Positions 57,844 through 64,000 of a DNA stretch of 64,000 nt are shown here, in pieces. The notes under the pieces were generated by a model, which made no database searches, was not told where the DNA came from, and worked only from the letters and a program-made list of their open reading frames with translations. The position numbers and the translations under genes were made by a program. Origin of the DNA: Unio delphinus (taxonomy: Eukaryota; Mollusca; Bivalvia; Unionida; Unionidae); NCBI GenBank assembly GCA_029339505.1, contig JAQISU010000115.1, forward strand, positions 11,681,001 through 11,745,000, read 5' to 3'. How positions within the stretch are numbered: position 1 is the stretch's first letter; every line of letters begins with the position of its first letter.

Positions 57844-58206
57844 TTAAATTTGAACAACACGAAAACATAAAAGCCAAATGGATAAATACAGGAATAAAAT
57901 ACCTAGGCAAACGATCAAAGTGGAATATAAACAAGTCACTGTACAACGTGGTTTGGGTAACGAAGGTGTTCTAGAGGTAGTATGTAATGTTCTTATAGTC
58001 TCCTCTACAGGGGGTACAGTCACATAGGTGTCTTCTCGAAAGGGTCTTTGTGGGGGAATGTCCATGACAGTTCTGTCTTGAACAGAAGGATTGTCTTGGG
58101 TGATAGATTCTTTTTCTTCTTCTTCTTCTGGTACTGTTACTAACACAGGATTAAAAGTGACTTTTTTCACACGACGATGAATTTTAGGAACACAACGCTT
58201 GGGCAT
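57844..58206 (-). CDS. Small tail-anchored-type protein, 120 aa
   Basis: I do not recognise this protein. The start is taken at the ATG at 58206; the open frame extends to 58287 but that part overlaps the 82-aa gene. The N-terminus is basic (MPKRCVPKIHRRVKKVTFNP). An acidic Glu run follows (PEEEEEKESI), then a Pro/Thr-rich stretch. The C-terminal 25 residues are a strong membrane helix (LYSTLIVCLGILFLYLSIWL) ending FRVVQI. This topology fits a tail-anchored membrane protein. It overlaps the end of the 82-aa gene by 23 bases and is followed by a poly(A) signal at 57828. Confidence 0.65.
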   Translation of the reverse strand: MPKRCVPKIHRRVKKVTFNPVLVTVPEEEEEKESITQDNPSVQDRTVMDIPPQRPFREDTYVTVPPVEETIRTLHTTSRTPSLPKPRCTVTCLYSTLIVCLGILFLYLSIWLLCFRVVQI

Positions 58207-58432
58207 AATGGGATACTTCGTTTGTCCAAGCCTCAAAATCCCAACTTTTCCAGTCACGTACATCTGTCCAATGAGGGTGTAAATCACAAGCTACACACAC
58301 ATCTTCGTACACTGCTTCCGTACGTAAAAGTTGACGAATCTTTTTTTCTTGGAAAGGTCGAGACGTATCCAAATGAAAGCGTAAGGCTTTGAACAGAATA
58401 AGTCTCTCGTGGACATTTAAAGGAACCACCAT
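58184..58432 (-). CDS. Small hypothetical protein, 82 aa
   Basis: I do not recognise this protein. It is a soluble, mixed-charge protein with HERLILFKALRFHLDTSRPF, then CVACDLHPHWTDVRDWKSWD (Cys-x2-Cys and three Trp) and a helical C-terminus. It begins six bases after the stop of the 72-aa gene and overlaps the start of the next. That suggests a run of small genes read from one transcript whose TATA box is at about 58671. Confidence 0.55.
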   Translation of the reverse strand: MVVPLNVHERLILFKALRFHLDTSRPFQEKKIRQLLRTEAVYEDVCVACDLHPHWTDVRDWKSWDFEAWTNEVSHYAQALCS

Positions 58433-58438
58433 ACTGTC

Positions 58439-58657
58439 TTATTTTTTTGATAGGCAGTGTTCGTAAAGTGTCCACAAGGAATCGGCAGGTAAACGAAATC
58501 CCAGAAAGCAAGTCACTAAAACACACACGACACGTCGACCCCAATTCATAGGGTATAGTTCTTGTAATAAGTGTTCGTAATCTTTCACCGTGTGAATCTT
58601 CTCATTGATATCCTTCCACGGAATCTGTTGGATCACCAATGATAAAGGTTGTGGCAT
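58439..58657 (-). CDS. Small hypothetical protein, 72 aa
   Basis: I do not recognise this protein. It has a helical start (PLSLVIQQIPWKDINEKIHT), then YEHLLQELYPMNWGRRVVCV and a short hydrophobic stretch LVTCFLGFRLPADSLWTLYE. A clear TATA box (TATAAAAGAG, about 58668-58677) lies about 15-20 bases from the ATG at 58657. It is the first of three closely packed small genes. Confidence 0.55.
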   Translation of the reverse strand: MPQPLSLVIQQIPWKDINEKIHTVKDYEHLLQELYPMNWGRRVVCVLVTCFLGFRLPADSLWTLYEHCLSKK

Positions 58658-58697
58658 GGTCGTTCTCTTTTATACTTCTTTTTTAGGTCGAAGACTA

Positions 58698-59084
58698 TCA
58701 GTGTAGATTCAACCCAGAATTAAACACAGAATTGAATTTGCACAAAAAGCAAAAGTGATTAATATAACGTGTAATTTCGTCCCACTGCCATTCAGGGTAA
58801 CGGTCAAGAAGGATCAAAACATCTTCAGAGGTAAACGTAGTAAATTGGTAACAGAGCAAAAAAATACCCTTAATCCAGAGAAATCTAATACGTTGGTTAA
58901 TTTTTGTCACTTGCCTCTTGTGAATTTCACGACACAAATGTTCTACAGTCACCCATTGAGATTTTTCTTTAGCAAGACCTTGCCAAACGTCCTTGTAGAT
59001 CTTCTCTTGCAATTCGTATGGTAATCCTTGAATATTATGTTTTAGAGAGGGCTTATATACTGGTATAGGTGTGTTACACGACAT
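58698..59084 (-). CDS. Small hypothetical protein, F-box-like start, 128 aa
   Basis: I do not recognise the family with certainty. Residues about 17-45 (IQGLPYELQEKIYKDVWQGL and following) resemble the 'LP.EL..KI' opening of F-box or related helical adaptor motifs. The rest is helical and rich in aromatic residues (FLWIKGIFLLCYQFTTFTSE; YPEWQWDEITRYINHFCFLC). The gene starts 12 bases after the BIR gene stops. If the F-box reading is right, it could recruit host ubiquitin ligase, which would suit a neighbour of a BIR protein. That is speculation. Confidence 0.5.
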   Translation of the reverse strand: MSCNTPIPVYKPSLKHNIQGLPYELQEKIYKDVWQGLAKEKSQWVTVEHLCREIHKRQVTKINQRIRFLWIKGIFLLCYQFTTFTSEDVLILLDRYPEWQWDEITRYINHFCFLCKFNSVFNSGLNLH

Positions 59085-59096
59085 GGAGTAGTAGTG

Positions 59097-59762
59097 TCAC
59101 TTCCAATCACTAGGTCCTACTAAAGGTAGGTATTGACAATTCGGAGACCATCGAGCATGTTCCAAGTAAGCTGAATCTTTCTGTTCCCACTCGTAAATGG
59201 ATACACCACAACTGAAATACTTGACTTTATCTCCTTCGCCCAAGTAGAAAAATCCAGCTCTGGCTAATTCTTCAGGAGTTGGTCCAGGCAGATATTTTGG
59301 CCATTTATCTTTGAAGGTTTGGAATCGACTTTTAAAGTGACAGTATTCAGGCAAACTCGTCGGGAACGAATATTCGACTCTCCTCACTTCTGTTCGATGC
59401 AGGTACGGTGAAATTCCTAGGAGTCCACGATAACGTGTGGCACCGCTTTCGCATCCCTCAGGTTTGACACGCACAGCATCACTTTCCACGGTAGATATAG
59501 GGGTAGTAGTCATAGCAACGTTCCCACGATATCCAGCTGAATCGCTAACGTCACAGCGTCTGGCATCACTACAATCGTAAGGTTCACCATCGCACTCTGT
59601 AACGCAATTACAGTGCATACCGCAAGGACACTTACAGTTTCCTTCCGGACAACTTCCGTTGCAATGCATGGGTCTTATCCATCCAGTACTTTTCACACTC
59701 TGGAAAGGTACATTTGTTTTACAATCACCAAACTTGAATGATGTCTGTTTAAATGGATTCAT
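59097..59762 (-). CDS. Cys-rich plus BIR-domain (IAP-like) protein, 221 aa
   Basis: Two modules are visible. Residues 34-70 form a Cys-rich, metallothionein-like segment with about ten Cys (CNGSCPEGNCKCPCGMHCNC). Residues about 142-212 form a BIR domain of the inhibitor-of-apoptosis family: FQTFKDKWPKYLPG, LARAGFFYLGEGDKVKYFSC, then EHARWSPNCQYL. The expected zinc set is Cys-x2-Cys-x16-His-x6-Cys. Cys185, His202 and Cys209 are present, but the first Cys is replaced by Tyr182. There is no RING domain. A TATAAAAAGG box (about 59818-59828) lies inside the 3' end of the polymerase gene. Blocking host cell death is the usual role of viral BIR proteins; whether this variant still folds around zinc is open. 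Confidence 0.85.
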   Translation of the reverse strand: MNPFKQTSFKFGDCKTNVPFQSVKSTGWIRPMHCNGSCPEGNCKCPCGMHCNCVTECDGEPYDCSDARRCDVSDSAGYRGNVAMTTTPISTVESDAVRVKPEGCESGATRYRGLLGISPYLHRTEVRRVEYSFPTSLPEYCHFKSRFQTFKDKWPKYLPGPTPEELARAGFFYLGEGDKVKYFSCGVSIYEWEQKDSAYLEHARWSPNCQYLPLVGPSDWK

Positions 59763-59797
59763 CTTCTTTTTCGCTTGGCTGTGTTAGTCACAATGAA

Positions 59798-62700
59798 CTA
59801 TTGGTCTTGGACAATGTCCCTTTTTATATGCTGCCCAATTTCGACGTGACCGTACGGGAGAGTGAAGTGATTGGGAAGTCGTACTCTTTTTTGGTACACG
59901 ATTTGATAGACTTTTTCCAAAGGTCGGCTAACGATTTGGTGTGTAGGTAAACGGACAATCTTGTGCGGTTCGTGGGTAGTCACTTGAAACGTTTCATCCT
60001 GTCCCGACTGTAAGGCTTCTTGTAGCACGTTAAAGTTCACCACTCGACTGGTGCGATAATTGAGAGTCAATCCTTTCACTTTACATTCGGTGTGCATTTC
60101 TCCTTGTGGGTCTCGGTATTCGTAGCCGTAATTTTTAGGACCGCCACTTGCAAAACATAGAATCTTGTCATCGGGATGTTCATCGGTCCAGGCTCCTAAA
60201 CGGTCTCCTTCGATGACAGGGTTACACTGGTTCGGTCGGTGAATGTAGATGCAACTGTCCGTGTCAAAATACAACACACGATCTCCTAACAGTTCTAACA
60301 CTTCGTACAATTTTAAACGAGCGTGGGCTGTCACGTAAGCCGCAATGATGACATTTCCAAATTTGTCGGCTTCTACAAAGTCTAGTTCTTCTTCGTAATT
60401 GACTAAGATCAAGTCCTCACGAATGACGTCCACGTGTTTCATGACTTTGGTTGGGTCGTGAATCATCTGGAAGTAGCGGGAAGGTTCGGACAAATACTCC
60501 GTCTTGGGTAAAGACGGTCGTTGTGCCATTTTACCCCACAAACAATTGAGCATCACTTTGGCAAACGAACGCCTTCCTTCGTTTTTCTCGATGTGGTCTA
60601 AAGTGATGCCTTCCTGCTCCCGATATTTTTCTTTGAATATATTTTGGTCTTCGGGAGTGTGGCACCAGGTCGGATAGCCGCTAGCTTCTTGTTTTAGTTT
60701 TAAAAAGGCATCCACGTAGTCTGCAAAAATACCTTTCTGTGTCTCGTCGCCCTTGCGGTATTGTTGTGTCTTGGGAAAGTGATAAATTTCGTACACTTCT
60801 AACAGTTGGTAACCCAGGTCCAGAGCTTTAAACAATTCCACGCTCACCCACGTTCCTGTCAAGGCACGTTCTTCCTGAGTGTGCTGACAAGGTTGGTCTT
60901 GGTTGCACGTTTCGGCACATGTGCGACACAAAGGAAACATCAGTTTTCCTTGGCAATGGTGAGGTAAAACGGGATGGTACAAGTCTGTGGGAGGTAAGAC
61001 TTTGCACTTGATCAATCCTTCGTACTGACGAATGTGGTCCAAGTCAATGTGTTCTGTCATCAGTTCTGGATGCCCTACGGGAAAGTGACAATATTTGCAC
61101 ACGTAAGGATACAGCGAACACACATCCAAGTATTTGATTTCTTCTCCTTTCTCTTCATCCGCTTGGTACAGCAAACAAGTAGCATTCGTTCGTCCTCCGT
61201 ACAAACTATCCCGAGGGTTCAATGGGTCCACCCACTTGTAACTTTCTACGATGCGTTTAAACTCGGGATCGGTTTTCAAACGCAGATCGTACTCGTGTTC
61301 CCACATTTCCACTACCTGGTATCCTTGTTGTTCTAACTTCAAACGTCGTTGACAAGTGGTCTGGTACAAATCTTCCATAGTTCGTTGTAAAAACTGATTT
61401 TTGGTGTTACGCTGAGGGTAGCATAGGGGACATCCGTGAAATAAACATCCGTTAAACTCGTACACGATCTGAGGGTTTTCTAAGTCCCAACCATCTACCG
61501 AATACACTCCGATGGTCTTTTCGCCTCCTCCGTTGCGAGCGTGTTGGATCCATTTGTCTTCCTTGTCGCACAAGTAATGGAGCCAGCGTAGGGCTTTAAC
61601 CGAGTATTGACGTTTGACAAAATTTGTCGTTTGAGGACTGATGACCGCTAGAGTATTTTCGGGCATAAAGCGTTTTCGGTACACTAAGGAACATGCTTTG
61701 GCAATGGTACAAGCTTCTTTCAAAGGATCGATCCCTCCGTATTCCATGAACAGTTCTCGAAATTTTCCACAACAGCGTCGTAAAATGTCCACGTCAGATC
61801 GACAATACTTTAACATTTCTTCTTGAAAGTCAAAGGGGTCCGAGGCGTGAGTCTGGTACCAAGCATGGAAAGCTTCTCGTTGTTCGGTGCGCATGTTGTC
61901 GGGGTCGTAGTCGTCAACCTCAGGCAAATGGGGTAGAATGGCATGTTGATTGGCTTCGGTATTAAAAAAGTGTGGAAAATAACCTTTGGCCATTTCTGTC
62001 ATTCCAAACGTTTTAGGCATGCGACTCAAAGGCATGGCCAAGTAACACATCGAATCTTTAAACTGTACTTGTCCTACTTGCATAGAAATGATTTTGGCTC
62101 CGTTCAAAGTCACTTGAGGCCGTTCGGTACTTTGTTCCGCATAGTATCTAAGCAGAAATTGCCCATCGTATCCCGAGAAATTGTGAGCCATGACCGTGGC
62201 ATGGCAATGACACTCGCCGTAACGTTCGATGTCTTCTGGACTCCACGTTTCGTCGATGGGGTTTAGGATCCATTGGGCAAAATCGGCTAGCGTATTTGAC
62301 CCTCGAAAGATTTTTTCACGTCCTCCAGGAATCTTGCTGCAGTAAGGGCAATGACTAAAGATAGGTTCTTGGATGCACTGCTCGCACGCACGGTGAGCCA
62401 CGCAGAAATTAGGAATGTGAATACCAGTTTCTTGCATGCATTCGAAATCAAAAAAGATAAAATTCCCTTTCTTCTGGGTATCTTTTGGTTGGGGTTGATA
62501 TTTTTGAATGAAGCATTCGTGCTCCAAGTCCACAATTTGGCGACAAATGTGACATCGTTTCTTCCCTCGACAAACGTGTAACTTAACACTATTGGTACGT
62601 ATGCCTTGTCCACAAGTAGGGCACAATCTCAGGAGTTGACAAGCACTTTTCTGCTGTGAACCTTGCATCTTCAAATGTTGTTGGTAACAGGTAAGACTGA

Positions 62701-63868
62701 CAAAAGTGCGCTGACACACAGGGCAATGCACTCGTATTTGTCCTTGGTCCAGACAAGGTTGAGAGGCCAAACATCCCTCACATTTCGATCCACAATGCTT
62801 GTGTTGTTCTCGATTGTTATAACCATAGTCACATTTTTCACAGTAGTAACTGTATTTCAGAAATCCAGTGATACTGGTAATGGTATCAAAATGACCATCG
62901 TGATGATAGACGTGAATGTATTTTCCGTCTTTGAAATCGTGGCCTCGAAACAAAAGTGGACCACGCACTTCTTGAGGGTGTACTTTCAAGGTGTAACGAG
63001 GAGCCAAGACGTCTTGCAATTGTTGCATTTCTGGAATGCCGCAAGGGGTGTCTTTGGATATCCCCGCTTGCTGTAACAGGAGTTCTGCTTCACTTCGTTG
63101 TTTGGCTCGGTCCGATTGTTGAATAGTTTTCCAGGCTCTTTTCCATTCTATCGTCTCGTTCTTGTTGACATACATTTGTCCCACGACGATGGCACGGGCT
63201 AAACACATCTGGTCTTGAGGATTGTTAATTCGGACGAGGCTTCGCTTCATGTTACGAAGGCTGTCCACCAATAACACTTTTTTGCGTCCGGTCCCCTCAG
63301 GAAGAGACACGTGGGTCATGAACAGTGTGGCTTTTCCATCGGTGATGTGAAACTTGTCGTTGGATTGTTGCACATGTTGAATTTTGTCAATGACTTTGGA
63401 AGGTGTTAATTGTGATGGGCTAGTAAACTCGATCCAAACGGGAGACTTTAAATTATCGTGATGAATAGAAAGTCTCAAGCGATCGTCTTCTTTGGCTTGA
63501 CATTGCTGTTTCAATGCAGTTAACACAGAATCCCACACCTCGGTAATGAACCCTTCTGTATTCTCCAAAGGTACATTGGCCTTGAAATCTTTAAACTTTA
63601 CGGCATACGTGTAAGCCGATGTTTTAAATTTTCGAGAGGAACGCTTTTCTGTCTCTCGAATGTGATAGTAATTTTCAGGGTTTACTAAGGGTGGTGCACT
63701 TTGCTTGGAAGTCGATTGTCTGGGTGTAGATTCGGGCTCACTCATGTCATCTTCAAAATCACTGGCATGAATTTGAGCCAAGACTTCAGCTACTGTGCTA
63801 GGCGATACATTACGTTTCTGTCTCTTACTGTCTTTTCCTTTCTCCACAACATGATGTGGTCTTTTCAT
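59798..63868 (-). CDS. Protein-primed family B DNA polymerase, 1356 aa
   Basis: This is the replicative polymerase of the element. Exonuclease motifs are IFFDFECMQ (Asp474, Glu476), HNFSGYDGQF (Asn563, Asp568) and YCRSDVDI (Tyr688, Asp692). Polymerase motifs are YLDVCSLYP (Asp915, motif A), AKVMLNCLWGK (Lys1104, motif B) and VLYFDTDSCIY (Asp1202/Asp1204, motif C), followed by KVKGLTLNY. The N-terminal 340 residues match the long N-terminal region of animal Polinton polymerases. Between about 340 and 460 lies a cluster of zinc-finger-like Cys/His pairs (YYCEKCDYGY, CPVCQRTF...H, CHICRQIVDLEHEC). The length is normal to long. All catalytic residues are present, so the gene looks functional. Confidence 0.96.
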   Translation of the reverse strand: MKRPHHVVEKGKDSKRQKRNVSPSTVAEVLAQIHASDFEDDMSEPESTPRQSTSKQSAPPLVNPENYYHIRETEKRSSRKFKTSAYTYAVKFKDFKANVPLENTEGFITEVWDSVLTALKQQCQAKEDDRLRLSIHHDNLKSPVWIEFTSPSQLTPSKVIDKIQHVQQSNDKFHITDGKATLFMTHVSLPEGTGRKKVLLVDSLRNMKRSLVRINNPQDQMCLARAIVVGQMYVNKNETIEWKRAWKTIQQSDRAKQRSEAELLLQQAGISKDTPCGIPEMQQLQDVLAPRYTLKVHPQEVRGPLLFRGHDFKDGKYIHVYHHDGHFDTITSITGFLKYSYYCEKCDYGYNNREQHKHCGSKCEGCLASQPCLDQGQIRVHCPVCQRTFVSLTCYQQHLKMQGSQQKSACQLLRLCPTCGQGIRTNSVKLHVCRGKKRCHICRQIVDLEHECFIQKYQPQPKDTQKKGNFIFFDFECMQETGIHIPNFCVAHRACEQCIQEPIFSHCPYCSKIPGGREKIFRGSNTLADFAQWILNPIDETWSPEDIERYGECHCHATVMAHNFSGYDGQFLLRYYAEQSTERPQVTLNGAKIISMQVGQVQFKDSMCYLAMPLSRMPKTFGMTEMAKGYFPHFFNTEANQHAILPHLPEVDDYDPDNMRTEQREAFHAWYQTHASDPFDFQEEMLKYCRSDVDILRRCCGKFRELFMEYGGIDPLKEACTIAKACSLVYRKRFMPENTLAVISPQTTNFVKRQYSVKALRWLHYLCDKEDKWIQHARNGGGEKTIGVYSVDGWDLENPQIVYEFNGCLFHGCPLCYPQRNTKNQFLQRTMEDLYQTTCQRRLKLEQQGYQVVEMWEHEYDLRLKTDPEFKRIVESYKWVDPLNPRDSLYGGRTNATCLLYQADEEKGEEIKYLDVCSLYPYVCKYCHFPVGHPELMTEHIDLDHIRQYEGLIKCKVLPPTDLYHPVLPHHCQGKLMFPLCRTCAETCNQDQPCQHTQEERALTGTWVSVELFKALDLGYQLLEVYEIYHFPKTQQYRKGDETQKGIFADYVDAFLKLKQEASGYPTWCHTPEDQNIFKEKYREQEGITLDHIEKNEGRRSFAKVMLNCLWGKMAQRPSLPKTEYLSEPSRYFQMIHDPTKVMKHVDVIREDLILVNYEEELDFVEADKFGNVIIAAYVTAHARLKLYEVLELLGDRVLYFDTDSCIYIHRPNQCNPVIEGDRLGAWTDEHPDDKILCFASGGPKNYGYEYRDPQGEMHTECKVKGLTLNYRTSRVVNFNVLQEALQSGQDETFQVTTHEPHKIVRLPTHQIVSRPLEKVYQIVYQKRVRLPNHFTLPYGHVEIGQHIKRDIVQDQ

Positions 63869-63884
63869 CTTGTCTGCAAAAAGT

Positions 63885-63925
63885 CAAATGACTACCTTTT
63901 AAAGACCATAACCCCTATATATTCA
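63885..63925 (-). promoter_or_regulatory. Promoter of the polymerase gene
   Basis: On the minus strand TATATAGGGG (about 63913-63921) is followed about 32 bases later by the initiator-like GTCATTTG (A at about 63889), 21 bases before the ATG at 63868. TTTAAAAGG at about 63894 is an alternative. Confidence 0.5.
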
Positions 63926-63940
63926 TGTTCGATCCGTGCA

Positions 63941-63975
63941 TATATAAAGGGTGAGTGTCTAACCTTTCAGTATTC
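63941..63975 (+). promoter_or_regulatory. Divergent promoter toward the right end
   Basis: On the plus strand TATATAAAGG (63941-63950) is followed 26-28 bases later by the initiator TTTCAGTAT (A at 63969). The spacing is textbook. This predicts at least one plus-strand gene or transcript beyond 64000, the only rightward one in the element. Confidence 0.55.
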
Positions 63976-64000
63976 ATTTCACTCTCACATTGACCAGAAC

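Larger units (their letters stand above)
44382..64000. mobile_element. Maverick/Polinton (adintovirus-like) element, right end outside window
   Basis: At least 19.6 kb carry the full set of hallmark genes, all on the minus strand: PolB, packaging ATPase, retroviral-type integrase, adenain-like protease, double jelly-roll major capsid, minor capsid, plus family-specific small genes. All the frames called here are open. The left end is taken at one of the AGT trinucleotides at 44382 or 44385, because Polintons usually begin AG(T). The opposite terminal inverted repeat and the 6-bp target duplication lie outside the window, so the exact border is unproven. Element genes are densely packed, unlike the host DNA to the left. 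It could be an integrated virus-like genome or a self-synthesising transposon; the sequence does not separate these. Confidence 0.95.

Overview
The window looks like nuclear DNA of an animal, probably a mollusc or other lophotrochozoan. It is AT-rich, packed with simple repeats and minisatellites, carries tRNA-derived SINEs and decayed LINEs, and has an intron-containing host gene on the left. The species assignment is inference only. About 44 kb is ordinary intergenic or intronic DNA. The right 19.6 kb is one large, apparently intact Maverick/Polinton (adintovirus-like) element that runs off the window at 64000.

Left part (1-44380). On the minus strand, six small exons between 10292 and about 2995 join in phase into the N-terminus of a secreted large lipid transfer protein (Vitellogenin_N family). 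Its introns are filled with TACA, TA, CTAT, CT/GA and trinucleotide arrays and with minisatellites. The rest holds five tRNA-derived SINE copies (one with a 10-bp target duplication), a C2H2 zinc-finger remnant interrupted by a 131-bp fold-back element, two dead LINEs (27.4-28.8 kb and 39.2-40.4 kb), minisatellites with 39, 40, 48, 49 and 66-bp units, and long stretches in which I see no gene.

Right part (about 44382-64000). The element has a left end built of short subterminal repeats, and all its genes read leftward. From right to left they are: protein-primed family B DNA polymerase; a Cys-rich/BIR protein; four small unknown ORFs; the FtsK/HerA-type packaging ATPase; a set of basic GG-motif core-like proteins; a Pro-rich conserved protein; chromodomain integrase; a two-helix membrane protein; penton-like minor capsid protein; a pVI-like small protein; double jelly-roll major capsid protein; a Cys/His conserved protein; and an adenain-type protease. 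Three accessory genes follow at the left end. Replication, integration, packaging, maturation and capsid functions are all present with open frames and recognisable catalytic residues, so this copy looks recent.

The most unusual observation concerns the three left accessory genes (121, 154 and 194 codons). Each ends, 17-36 nt after its stop codon, in a perfect 16-nt metazoan histone-mRNA 3' stem-loop, followed by ACCCA/ACTCA and a purine-rich histone-downstream-element-like tract. Two of these genes plus one orphan promoter also share an upstream box (GGGGTGTTTTC ... CACGTCCGCGCTT) lying before a TATA-like sequence. This suggests that the element expresses an accessory set through the host S-phase, SLBP/U7-dependent, poly(A)-independent 3'-end pathway. 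I do not know of a described Polinton that does this, but I could not search.
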